Assembly (NCBI RefSeq): GCF_017980685.1
Contig: NZ_JACXXO010000009.1
Span: 1-64,000, forward strand
Origin: Pseudomonas iridis
GTDB lineage: Bacteria; Pseudomonadota; Gammaproteobacteria; Pseudomonadales; Pseudomonadaceae
Reading direction: 5' to 3'
Length of the DNA stretch: 64,000 bases
The position numbers and the translations under genes were made by a program. A model generated the notes under the pieces. It ran no database searches and had not been told where the DNA came from. It saw only the letters and a program-made list of their open reading frames with translations. Positions 33,915 to 46,593 of this stretch are shown one piece after another. Every line of letters begins with the position of its first letter. The first letter of the stretch is position 1.

Positions 33915-35110
33915 TAAGGATGGTCTGAAGTAGCCATGTATTTCCCCGGCATACCACCTAGCGCAACTTTTAAACTCGCCAAATGATCAAAAAACAATCA
34001 ATTCGACGAGTATTTCTTACGTTTTCGCCACCCGGACCCCACTCCGGTGGCCATTTCCCGCATTACAGGCGCACCTCTCCTGCATTCGTCAGTAAATGTC
34101 GGCGCGCCATCCACAGGTTCGACAGAGCGAACAGTGTCACCAGTTGCGCCGTGTTTTTGGCCAAGCCGCGAAAGCGCACCTTGGTGTAACCGAACTGGCG
34201 CTTGATTACCCGGAACGGATGCTCGACCTTGGCGCGCACCTGAGCCTTGGCCTTTTCAATCTTGCGCTTGGCTTTGTACAGCACGCTGCGCTTATCGAGT
34301 TTTTTGTAGGTGCTGCGGCGTGCCGCCACCTGCCAGATAACTTCACGTCCTTCATGCTCGGGCCGCTTTTCGACACCGGTGTAGCCTGCATCGGCGCAGA
34401 CCACGTTTTCGTCGCCATGCAGCAATTTGTCCACCTGGGTGACATCCGCCACATTGGCCGCCGTGCCCACTACGCTGTGCACCAGACCCGATTCGTCATC
34501 GGCGCCGATGTGGGCCTTCATGCCAAAATAATACTGGTTTCCCTTCTTGGTCTGGTGCATTTCCGGGTCGCGCTTGCCGTCCTTGTTCTTGGTCGAACTG
34601 GGCGCATTGATCAGCGTTGCATCGACGATGGTGCCCTGGCGCAGCGACAGGCCGCGGTCGCCCAGATAGCCATTGATGACAGCGAGGATGCCGGCCGCCA
34701 GCTCGTGTTTCTCCAGCAAGCGGCGGAAGTTGAGAATGGTGGTTTCGTCGGGGATGCGCTCCAGGTTCAGCCCGGCAAACTGGCGCAGGATCGTGGTTTC
34801 GTACAGCGCTTCCTCCATCGCTGGATCGCTGTAGCCGAACCAGTTCTGCAGCAGATGCACACGCAGCATCGCCATCAACGGGTAGGCCGGACGGCCACCT
34901 TCACCTTTCGGATAATGTGGCTCGATCAAAGCAATCAAGCCCTTCCACGGCACCACCCGATCCATCTCGATCAGGAACAACTCCTTGCGGGTTTGCTTGC
35001 GCTTGCCAGCGTACTCGGCGTCGGCGAAGGTCATCTGCTTCATCGGGAAACTCGGTGGGTGGGGTCGCGGTATTTTGCCAAATCAGAAAGTCTTTTTCAG
35101 AGTTTCCCTA
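33915..35110 (-). mobile_element. IS5-group insertion sequence, copy 1 (intact)
   Basis: About 1196 bp with imperfect inverted ends: TAGGGAAACTCTGAAAAAG on the transposase 5' side and TAAGGATGGTCTGAAGTAG on the other. It holds one intact transposase gene. Four-base flanks read CTAG on one side and TTAG on the other in IS orientation, close to the YTAR target preference of the IS5 group but not identical. It faces copy 2 in inverted orientation across the ptx operon. Confidence 0.85.
34063..35043 (-). CDS. IS5-group DDE transposase
   Basis: A 326-residue DDE transposase. The N-terminal DUF772-type domain includes MTFADAEYAGKRKQTRKELF and GGRPAYPLMAMLRVHLLQNW. The catalytic domain has TIVDATLINAPSS (first Asp), VVCADAGYTGVEKRPEHEGR (second Asp), and the C-terminal Glu region in KVEHPFRVIKRQFGYTKVRF. 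Complete and apparently functional. It is nearly identical in protein sequence to the split transposase of copy 2. Confidence 0.93.
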   Translation of the reverse strand: MKQMTFADAEYAGKRKQTRKELFLIEMDRVVPWKGLIALIEPHYPKGEGGRPAYPLMAMLRVHLLQNWFGYSDPAMEEALYETTILRQFAGLNLERIPDETTILNFRRLLEKHELAAGILAVINGYLGDRGLSLRQGTIVDATLINAPSSTKNKDGKRDPEMHQTKKGNQYYFGMKAHIGADDESGLVHSVVGTAANVADVTQVDKLLHGDENVVCADAGYTGVEKRPEHEGREVIWQVAARRSTYKKLDKRSVLYKAKRKIEKAKAQVRAKVEHPFRVIKRQFGYTKVRFRGLAKNTAQLVTLFALSNLWMARRHLLTNAGEVRL

Positions 35111-35150
35111 GGCTGACAAGCCAAGCGCTGGATCGCAACCATCCATCACC

Positions 35151-39556
<4,406 letters not shown>

Positions 39557-39949
39557 TTGATCACCTTTCGCAATATTGCTGGCCGCACAATTGCGGTTCG
39601 CGATGCAAAGGGTAGAAATTCCTTGTTACCGCACTGCTTCTAAAGGATGACATTTCGATGAATACTTCGAATCTGCCGTAGCGGGGCGGCAAGCGAAGCC
39701 GTGGAAGAACGGGCGCAACGTAGCGTCTTTCTTCACGCGGGATACAGGAGGCTTTGATTGATACTGCTGCGGATTCGCTACAGTAACGTTGGGCCAGAAC
39801 GTAATGCCATCCAAGCAAGAGAGCGCACACTAGCGGACTATAGGAGACATTCTATTCTTGCCCGTCGATTGACCTAGGCCGTTATGTGGCTGGTCGAAAC
39901 CTTCAGGTGCCGCCCAACTAGACGTCTGTTGTCGCGCCCAGCTTAATGC
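39557..39949. other. ptx promoter region
   Basis: 393 bp between the ptxA start and IS copy 2. Short open frames on the minus strand have no family resemblance and no ribosome site. The region should contain the ptx promoter; a weak Pho-box-like string lies 91-108 bp before ptxA. Confidence 0.5.
39647..39664 (-). promoter_or_regulatory. Possible Pho box upstream of ptxA
   Basis: On the minus strand TATTCAT-CGAA-ATGTCAT, compared with the Pho-box half-site CTGTCAT repeated with a 4-base spacer. The right half matches 6 of 7 bases, the left 4 of 7. Control of ptx by phosphate starvation is known in P. stutzeri, which makes a PhoB site plausible; the match alone is weak. Confidence 0.3.
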
Positions 39950-41049
39950 TAGGGAAACTCTGAAGAAGACTTCCAGATTTTGGCAAAATACCCGGATTCC
40001 ACCCACCGAGTTTCCCGATGAAGCAGATGACCTTCGCCGACGCCGAGTACGCCGGTAAGCGCAAACAAACCCGCAAAGAGTTGTTCCTGATCGAGATGGA
40101 TCGGGTGGTGCCGTGGAAGGGTTTGATTGCCTTGATCGAGCCGCATTATCCCAAGGGTGAAGGCGGTCGTCCGGCCTATCCGCTGATGGCGATGCTGCGC
40201 GTGCACCTGATGCAAAACTGGTTCGGTTACAGCGATCCAGCGATGGAAGAGGCGCTGTACGAGACCACCATCCTGCGCCAGTTCGCGGGGCTGAGCTTGG
40301 AGCGTATCCCCGATGAAACCACCATCCTCAACTTCCGTCGTTTGCTGGAGAAGCACGAACTAGCCGCCGGCATCTTGGCTGTCATCAATGGCTATCTGGG
40401 CGACCGAGGGCTGTCGCTGCGCCAAGGCACGATCGTCGATGCCACGCTGATCAATGCGCCGAGTTCGACCAAGAACAAGGACGGTAAGCGCGACCCGGAA
40501 ATGCATCAGACCAAGAAGGGTAACCAGTACTGTGTGTCACGAACACAGGTCAGATGACCTGTGCTGCTGTGCCGAAGATGGAAGTAGGCCTTCTGAAGTC
40601 GGCTTGCAGGAGCGGACTTCAAACCACCCGGTGCTGCTGCATCCAAAAGGTGTGGTGGTGAGCGACCGAGGAAAAGTCATCCCTGAGGATGGCAGGTGAG
40701 TATGGAGAAGATGAGCGAAAGCAAACCGTCCGATGACGCATCGTTATGCCCAAGGTGCTGCCGAAACTGAGGTGGAGTACTGGCTTCAGGACAAGTCGGG
40801 GCGTTACCTGCTTACGGACCCGATGGCAGCCGGTGTATAGGCGGCATGATCTTCATACAGGCTTTGGTACGGAACGTGAGAACCTTGTTCCAGATGCGAA
40901 GGAAAATGACAAATGGCCAACACCATGAGGAAGAATACCGATGCTGGAACGAGGGGCGGAGCCTCCCGTAGTAGCGATGAAGCCTCTGTAATGGAGGTGG
41001 AGCGAAGGGGCGGCGTTATCCGGCCGACGAGCGTTGCCAACCTCCGGGG

Positions 41050-42318
41050 ATGAGTGGCGTGAGCTCGGCGAAACCTTATGACATAGCGAAACGCACGGTA
41101 TGGGACGCCTACCAGCAGGTCAGGGCCAACCGCGGTGCTGCCGGCATCGACGATGAAACCATCGCCGATTTCGAGCGGGATCTGTCTAAGAATCTCTACA
41201 AGCTGTGGAATCGGATGTCGTCGGGGTCGTACTTCCCGCCTCCGGTCAAGCAAGTAGAAATTCCCAAGGCATCGGGAGGCACGCGCAAGCTGGGAGTGCC
41301 CACGGTTGGTGATCGTGTCGCGCAAACCGTGGTCAAGCTTCTCATCGAGCCGGAGCTGGACTCGATCTTCCACTCGGACTCCTATGGGTACCGGCCGGGA
41401 CGATCAGCGAAGCAGGCGGTGGCGATCACGCGTGAGCGCTGCTGGCGATACGACTGGGTGGTGGAGTTTGATATCAAGGCAGCCTTCGATCAGATCAATC
41501 ATGGGTTGCTGATGAAGGCGGTGCGCCTGCACATCAAGGAGGACTGGATACTTCTGTACATCGAGCGGTGGCTGGTTGCGCCGTTCGAAACGGATCACGG
41601 TATGCGCGTCCGACGCGAACGCGGCACCCCGCAAGGTGGAGTGATCAGTCCCCTCCTGATGAATCTGTTCATGCACTATGCCTTCGACACCTGGATGCAA
41701 CGTACCAGCCCCAACTGCCCGTTTGCCCGCTACGCCGATGATGCGGTGGTGCACTGCCGCAGTCGAAAGCAAGCGGAGTACGTGATGCGCTCCATTGCTT
41801 CACGGCTGGCTGCCTGTGGCTTGACGATGCACCCCGAGAAATCGAAGGTCGTGTACTGCAAGGACAGTAACCGTCGCGCAGGTTATCCGCATGTGAGCTT
41901 TACCTTCCTCGGCTTCACCTTTAGGCCGAGGAAGGCGCTCAGCAAACAAGACCAGCTCTTCACGAGCTTCCTTCCGGGAGCGAGTGCGGATGCCTTAAAG
42001 CGGATGCGGCAAGCGGTACGCAGGTGGCGACTCAATCGCCAAACCCACGTGACGCTGGTCGACGTGGCTCGGCTCTACAATCCAGTGATACAGGGGTGGT
42101 CGCAATACTATGGCTCGTTCTATCGGACAGCCATGCTTGGCATCTTCCAGCACATTGACCGCGCGCTTGAACGCTGGGCCCGACGAAAATACAAGGCTCT
42201 TCATAGGCGCAAGCGGCGCATTAGCCAATGGCTGGACAAGATGCGGACTGTGGTACCCCGGCTGTTTCATCACTGGCGAGTGACCGGGCAGCAAGGTTGG
42301 ATAACGGGAGCCGTATGA
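41050..42318 (+). CDS. ltrA: Group II intron reverse transcriptase/maturase
   Basis: A 422-residue intron-encoded protein that helps splicing and copies the intron into DNA. RT motifs are visible: GAAGIDDETI, YFPPPVKQVEIPKASGGTRK (RT1-2), YGYRPGRSAKQAV, VEFDIKAAFDQINHGLL, RGTPQGGVISPLLMNL, the catalytic FARYADDAVVHC (YADD) and FTFLGFTFRP. The maturase X domain follows (IQGWSQYYGSFYRTAM). There is no HNH endonuclease domain: the protein ends at VTGQQGWITGAV, whose last codons overlap domain V. Such endonuclease-lacking introns usually retrohome using DNA replication primers. Confidence 0.94.
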   Translation: MSGVSSAKPYDIAKRTVWDAYQQVRANRGAAGIDDETIADFERDLSKNLYKLWNRMSSGSYFPPPVKQVEIPKASGGTRKLGVPTVGDRVAQTVVKLLIEPELDSIFHSDSYGYRPGRSAKQAVAITRERCWRYDWVVEFDIKAAFDQINHGLLMKAVRLHIKEDWILLYIERWLVAPFETDHGMRVRRERGTPQGGVISPLLMNLFMHYAFDTWMQRTSPNCPFARYADDAVVHCRSRKQAEYVMRSIASRLAACGLTMHPEKSKVVYCKDSNRRAGYPHVSFTFLGFTFRPRKALSKQDQLFTSFLPGASADALKRMRQAVRRWRLNRQTHVTLVDVARLYNPVIQGWSQYYGSFYRTAMLGIFQHIDRALERWARRKYKALHRRKRRISQWLDKMRTVVPRLFHHWRVTGQQGWITGAV

Positions 42319-42341
42319 CGCGAGAGTGTCACGTACGGTTC
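42308..42341 (+). ncRNA. Group II intron domain V
   Basis: A 34-nt hairpin starting GAGCCGTATGACGCGAGAGT and ending CACGTACGGTTC, the catalytic core element of group II introns. The stem GAGCCGTA(TG) pairs with (CG)TACGGTTC and the apical GAGA tetraloop is visible. The stop codon of the maturase lies within it. Confidence 0.85.
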
Positions 42342-43104
42342 TGCGAGCGGCTGCGGGGGCAGTTCCCGCGGCCGACTCACCACTTCGGCATGAAGGCGCA
42401 CATCGGTGTCGATGATGAGTCGGGCTTGGTGCACAGCGTGGTGGGCACGGCGGCCAACGTGGCCGATGTCACCCAGGTCGATAAGCTGCTGCACGGCGAT
42501 GAGAACATGGTCGGTGCCGACGCGGGTTACACCGGCGTCGAGAAACGCCCTGAACATGAAGGCCGGGGGGTCATCTGGCAGATCGCCGCCCGCCGTAGTA
42601 CTTACAAGAAGCTTGATAAGCGCAGTGCTTTGTACAAAGCCAAGCGCAAGATTGAGAAGGCCAAGGCTCAGGTACGAGCCAAGGTCGAGCATCCGTTCCG
42701 GGTGATCAAGCGCCAGTTCGGTTATGTGAAGGTGCGCTTCCGTGGTCTGGCGAAGAACACGGCGCAACTGATGACGCTGTTCGCGCTGTCGAACCTGTGG
42801 ATGGCGCGCCGACATTTACTGGCGAATGCAGGAGAGGTGCGCCTGTAATGTGGAAAATGGCTGCCGCGAGGTGCTCGCGGCGGCTAAAAACACAGAAATA
42901 AGCGGGTGATCTGAGCGTTTTTGATCGATTTGCCGCTTTTAAAATCGGCAGGGGCTGAAGTCAGCCAGAAATACACAACTACTTCAGACCATCCCTAAAG
43001 CCATAGAATATTTTCCTACTCAATGCCGAGGCCTGAAATTGGTCCTCTCCTATGGGCTTAGCCCGCGAGGCGGGCTGATAAGCGGTGGCGTATCCTGACA
43101 GTTC

Positions 43105-43899
43105 TCACTCATCGCCGGGGGGTAGATTGACCATCACACCAATTTTCAATTTAGTGCCGTACCCACCTACCAATTTGGCTCTGAGCTGGAAACATGAAAC
43201 ACCGTGAATTCCTTGGTCCCCAATCTGTGCGACAAAACTGGCTGCCGCCTCTCTCGGCAGATAGCCCACTTTGAACCCATCTATGAAAACTGCACATGCG
43301 TTGGCGTCATGGGGGTTGTTAGGTTCGGTCACAATGAACGCTTCAAAGTCATTATCCTCGGCCAAGCATCTGGAGTTCCTGAGTGTTCTCAAAGCCGCCT
43401 GATAATGCGACTCTCCAACGATGTCGAACCCAATATCCCTAGTGCCTTTGATTCTGCCCGTAAGCGGTGGAATCTCAACTCTTTCTGGGCAAGGGAGTGC
43501 CTTACTGCGAGTCGGCTTTTGTTCGAGCTCAGCGTTTGGACTGCCTGGCTTTTGTCCGGTGCGACCAAGAAGGTGGGCACTGCGTTCTTCGGTCGATAGC
43601 AAACGACGCTCACCTGCAGCGTTAAGTGGCGATACGAACCCATCAAACTCCATGGCTTCAATAAATCTAGCTGCCCGGTTGTACCCGATTTTCAGATGCC
43701 GCTGGACCCCACTGATGGAAGCTCGCCTGGCATCTAGTACGAAGCTGATTGCCTGGATGTATAGCGGGTCGCCAATATCGCTGTAAGAGCCAATGACCGC
43801 TGGCTTGGGTGGCTCGTTGCGAGGTGGTCTAGGGCGCGATGTAGGTTGAGGTATGTCATTGGTGCGTGAGAAATGAAACAACCTATCAAACCAAGACAT
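43105..43899 (-). CDS. FtsK-gamma-like winged helix plus HIRAN-domain protein
   Basis: A 264-residue island cargo protein. After a basic, Pro-rich N-terminus, residues about 44-102 (DPLYIQAISFVLDARRASIS; LKIGYNRAARFIEAMEFDGF) match the gamma winged helix of FtsK, which reads KOPS sequences in DNA. Residues about 155-258 resemble a HIRAN domain (IGFDIVGESHYQAALRTL; NPHDANACAVFIDGFKVGYL), a module in SWI/SNF-type helicases that binds DNA ends or stalled forks. No motor or nuclease domain is present. Start ATG 43899 has an AAGGA site; the frame opens 17 codons earlier. Function unknown; a DNA-binding role is inference from the two folds. Confidence 0.75.
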   Translation of the reverse strand: MSWFDRLFHFSRTNDIPQPTSRPRPPRNEPPKPAVIGSYSDIGDPLYIQAISFVLDARRASISGVQRHLKIGYNRAARFIEAMEFDGFVSPLNAAGERRLLSTEERSAHLLGRTGQKPGSPNAELEQKPTRSKALPCPERVEIPPLTGRIKGTRDIGFDIVGESHYQAALRTLRNSRCLAEDNDFEAFIVTEPNNPHDANACAVFIDGFKVGYLPREAAASFVAQIGDQGIHGVSCFQLRAKLVGGYGTKLKIGVMVNLPPGDE

Positions 43900-44119
43900 A
43901 TCGATTTCCTTGAAGGCCCGGCGAACCGGGCGGGATTTCTGTTCAACCAATGTAGCCTGTAGGATCTACACGGTGGATGCCATTTCTTCCAGTGCTGCCG
44001 CACAGCGTTTGTCGGAGCTGCTTACCGTGACCGGCCCATTCATCGTCATGCCCATCGAGCTGACGCTTGCCAGCCAGAACGCCGCACACGCTGGAATCTG
44101 GGTGGTTAAGTCCGTGCAA

Positions 44120-44545
44120 TTACCCACCGAACCTTGGCTGAACTCGTGCGAGCTCCCGCTCCAACTCCCTTACCCGCTCATACAGTTGCAGATTCTGTGT
44201 AAGTACAACATCTCGCTGGTGACAGGCAACTTTTAACTCATCCTCCAGCACAGCTAGCTTGTCCTGTACCCGCTTAATTGCTTGCGCCTTGGGCGAACGA
44301 GTTGTTTTACTGGACGCGGCCTCTACCCGATAAGCCTCAATCCGTGCAATTAGGGGTTGATGGATTCTTCGTGACTTTTTCAGATAGCCACGATCGAATC
44401 CTGCTTCCACACTGACAATGCCAGCCGTAATTTTCGATGAGTCAATACCAACATGCTCTGAAACAACCGGCGCACCATCTACAAGGCGGTTAAAAGCTTC
44501 CTCGCAGACAATCACCCCCCTACTAACCCCATCTTTAGCCTTCAT
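44120..44545 (-). CDS. ginD: GinD-like small coiled-coil protein of the GInt operon
   Basis: A 141-residue protein. The first half (MKAKDGVSRGVIVCEEAFNR; DRGYLKKSRRIHQPLIARIE) resembles the small DNA-binding-type proteins that accompany triple tyrosine recombinases. The second half (about 88-135, VQDKLAVLEDELKVACHQRD; LYERVRELERELARVQ) is a strong coiled coil with heptad leucines. It is the fourth gene of the operon and overlaps the ginC stop by 4 bp. In GInts all four genes are reported to be needed for recombination. Confidence 0.8.
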   Translation of the reverse strand: MKAKDGVSRGVIVCEEAFNRLVDGAPVVSEHVGIDSSKITAGIVSVEAGFDRGYLKKSRRIHQPLIARIEAYRVEAASSKTTRSPKAQAIKRVQDKLAVLEDELKVACHQRDVVLTQNLQLYERVRELERELARVQPRFGG

Positions 44546-46593
44546 CGCTCAACCCTTCTAGTCTCAATCACACGAGCCTGAAAGCTCACGAGTTTGTCCA
44601 GATCGATTTTTGTTATTTGATACTCAACAGAATTTTTTTCATAGGACGCAATTTCGGAATTCATTGTTACAATAGCATCAGCTATTTTTTCCGACTTTAT
44701 TATTGCTCCTTCACACGACAAGCACTCAACAAAGTCGCCGAGCAGGAAAGAATCGCATCTACCTACTTTCGTGCAACCGCCTAAAAGAGTTGAACGGTAG
44801 TAAAGCTCTCCGTTCTTAACCCTGCTAAGGGTTTCAGCGCGGACATCTTCCACGCACAACTCCCCGCTCTCTACTCGAGCTTTTTGCTTCTCCATATAGG
44901 ACCCGGTGCCACCAAAGAGTGATGTCTCCTTACCAAGCAAATCTGCTAGAAGCTGATTTGCCACAGCCATGGGCATTCCCACCTGAAATTCCAAGGCAAC
45001 ATGCGACGCGGGCAGAACAAACTCGTTCTTTTTTACGTCGAAATAGCCAAAAATAGTTTTCAGGTTTTCGAAATTGTTCGCGTAATACCGAGTCATCTGA
45101 ATCGTCATATGTTTGTACTGCGACTTCAAGCTCGGCAACGACACAAAGCCACTACTACTTGCATAAAATGCCAATGAGCGTCGTAATTGATGAGAACTTA
45201 TTGGCCATGGCTTGCCTAAAGCGTATCTATTATCACTAGAGTAGTCACGTTCCGGATCACTTAGCGTGAGCTCTCGCAGATCAGCTGACTGGATCAAAAT
45301 ACCTCTAGACCAATTCATTTCCCGTGCACGCTTATCCAACCTACCAACCCCAACCTCCGTGTCTTCATGAAGCAAAATTGCAGAGTTTAGAAACAAGGGG
45401 CATTTCTCGGGATTATCAATTCTGTATAATACACAAAGGCCTCGACAAATAGCTTGCGCTACCTTTATGGCTTTGATCACTTCTTCGGTGGCCAGCCAGG
45501 ACTCCTCCTTTCTATAACCCTCGAACTTGGTAGTAGTAGAAATGATACTGATCATCCTAGCGCTATCTCGCACTGAGCCATGATCATCCACAGTCTCGGA
45601 TACAGCTACCTCTTGACTTAGACAGTTATAGGATAATCGGAGTACTTCCTGATCCCGCATGCCGGTGTAGAGATGAATAATAGTTTTTACTACACATTGC
45701 ATTGCCATTAACGACCTAGATAATTGTCTTCGGTCTGAGCAGGCGAACTCGTCACTCATGATCTTGCTCAGACCATGGCTTTTGAGTGCTTGCTCAAACG
45801 TAGGCCTACGATGCTTTTCCCCGCCAGCACCACGCGTCCTTTGTTGGTTTTTTGAACGCCCGTAAAAAAAGTCAGCAAAGCAAGCAATAAAATTCTCAAT
45901 CCCGTCGAGCCCTAGGTACAGTTGATCAAGAAAATTTCCCAGTTGATTAATAATACCAAGATATATATGGGTTGGTATAACTGGATGCTGCATACTTTTC
46001 GTTCGACCAAACTCCAGATCGTTTGAACTTATAACCTTGTATCCTAACCGCTGCTCACCAATGGTGAGCAAGTGATTTAAAAGCCCTCTAAACGTTCTAT
46101 TGAAATTTGTTCTTTTGTTATTCTGAGAAACAAAAACTGCGAAATACACTGGTGTTATCAGCAACTGCCGCATCGACAAAACACCTACCAACGGCTTATT
46201 TTTTTGATCAAAGCAAAACCGAGCAGCAATACGAAACTCTACAAAATATTGCAAAAGTGTTGATGGTGATAGCCTACCGACACGTCCGGACCCGGCACTG
46301 TAAATCAGACAAAACAGGATATACTTAACTTCCGCGATCAACGCTTCTTGCTCAGGACCGCCCTCAGCAAAGATAGAATTAAAATTCAGTGCCATTATTT
46401 TTTTTGCGCTCAACCTGTATGGGTTGAAGTCCCAGGCATCATCTCCATAAGTAGCAGTCGGCTTGCCGTTCTTATCTCGACAAAGGACGAAATCAGCAGA
46501 AGGTGCGACAGTAGAATTGCCCAGAGCATCTGGAGCAACTGAGTCTGACTTGTCAGAGCTTATAAATAGCCCACTCACATATCCAGCACTCAA
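44542..46593 (-). CDS. ginC: GinC-like large tyrosine recombinase
   Basis: A 683-residue integrase with a long N-terminal region and a C-terminal tyrosine recombinase domain. The catalytic set is recognisable: Arg in IHLYTGMRDQEVLRL, His-x-x-Arg in SSHQLRRSLAFYA, and His plus the nucleophile Tyr in QYKHMTIQMTRYYAN. Beyond the catalytic domain there is a Cys cluster (GGCTKVGRCDSF; VECLSCEGAI) that could bind zinc. It overlaps ginB and ginD by 4 bp each. Confidence 0.88.
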   Translation of the reverse strand: MSAGYVSGLFISSDKSDSVAPDALGNSTVAPSADFVLCRDKNGKPTATYGDDAWDFNPYRLSAKKIMALNFNSIFAEGGPEQEALIAEVKYILFCLIYSAGSGRVGRLSPSTLLQYFVEFRIAARFCFDQKNKPLVGVLSMRQLLITPVYFAVFVSQNNKRTNFNRTFRGLLNHLLTIGEQRLGYKVISSNDLEFGRTKSMQHPVIPTHIYLGIINQLGNFLDQLYLGLDGIENFIACFADFFYGRSKNQQRTRGAGGEKHRRPTFEQALKSHGLSKIMSDEFACSDRRQLSRSLMAMQCVVKTIIHLYTGMRDQEVLRLSYNCLSQEVAVSETVDDHGSVRDSARMISIISTTTKFEGYRKEESWLATEEVIKAIKVAQAICRGLCVLYRIDNPEKCPLFLNSAILLHEDTEVGVGRLDKRAREMNWSRGILIQSADLRELTLSDPERDYSSDNRYALGKPWPISSHQLRRSLAFYASSSGFVSLPSLKSQYKHMTIQMTRYYANNFENLKTIFGYFDVKKNEFVLPASHVALEFQVGMPMAVANQLLADLLGKETSLFGGTGSYMEKQKARVESGELCVEDVRAETLSRVKNGELYYRSTLLGGCTKVGRCDSFLLGDFVECLSCEGAIIKSEKIADAIVTMNSEIASYEKNSVEYQITKIDLDKLVSFQARVIETRRVER

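Larger units (their letters stand above)
40532..42381 (+). mobile_element. Group II intron (1850 bp) with maturase ORF
   Basis: Begins with GTGTG, matching the group II 5' consensus GUGYG. It holds a structured 5' part (40532-41049, domains I-III, no ORF of its own), a reverse transcriptase ORF, then domain V and a short domain VI before exon 2. The 3' boundary is set by the reading frame of the split transposase (ACTCACC|ACTTCGG) and could shift by one base. Confidence 0.85.
40018..42848 (+). pseudogene. IS5-group transposase interrupted by a group II intron
   Basis: Exon 1 is 40018-40531 (MKQMTFADAEYAGKRKQTRK through KKGNQY) and exon 2 is 42382-42848 (FGMKAHIGVDDESGL through NAGEVRL). The exons are 514 and 467 bp, together 981 bp, exactly the length of the copy 1 gene, and joining them gives NQYYFGMKAH as in copy 1. 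The intron is in the sense direction, so RNA splicing could restore a 326-residue transposase; without splicing the product stops soon after exon 1. I list it as interrupted rather than dead. Confidence 0.85.
39950..42997 (+). mobile_element. IS5-group insertion sequence, copy 2 (split by a group II intron)
   Basis: Ends TAGGGAAACTCTGAAGAAG on the left and, read inward from the right, TAGGGATGGTCTGAAGTAG. Total 3048 bp; without the 1850-bp intron it is 1198 bp, the same size as copy 1. The flanks are CTAG and CTAA. The non-coding 3' region resembles copy 1 only in part, so the two copies are diverged rather than fresh duplicates. Copies 1 and 2 have their transposase 5' ends toward the ptx operon. 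Confidence 0.85.

Noticed and set aside
40454..40699. 81-codon ORF at the intron 5' end
   Set aside because: It spans the exon-intron junction out of frame with the transposase and covers structured intron RNA.
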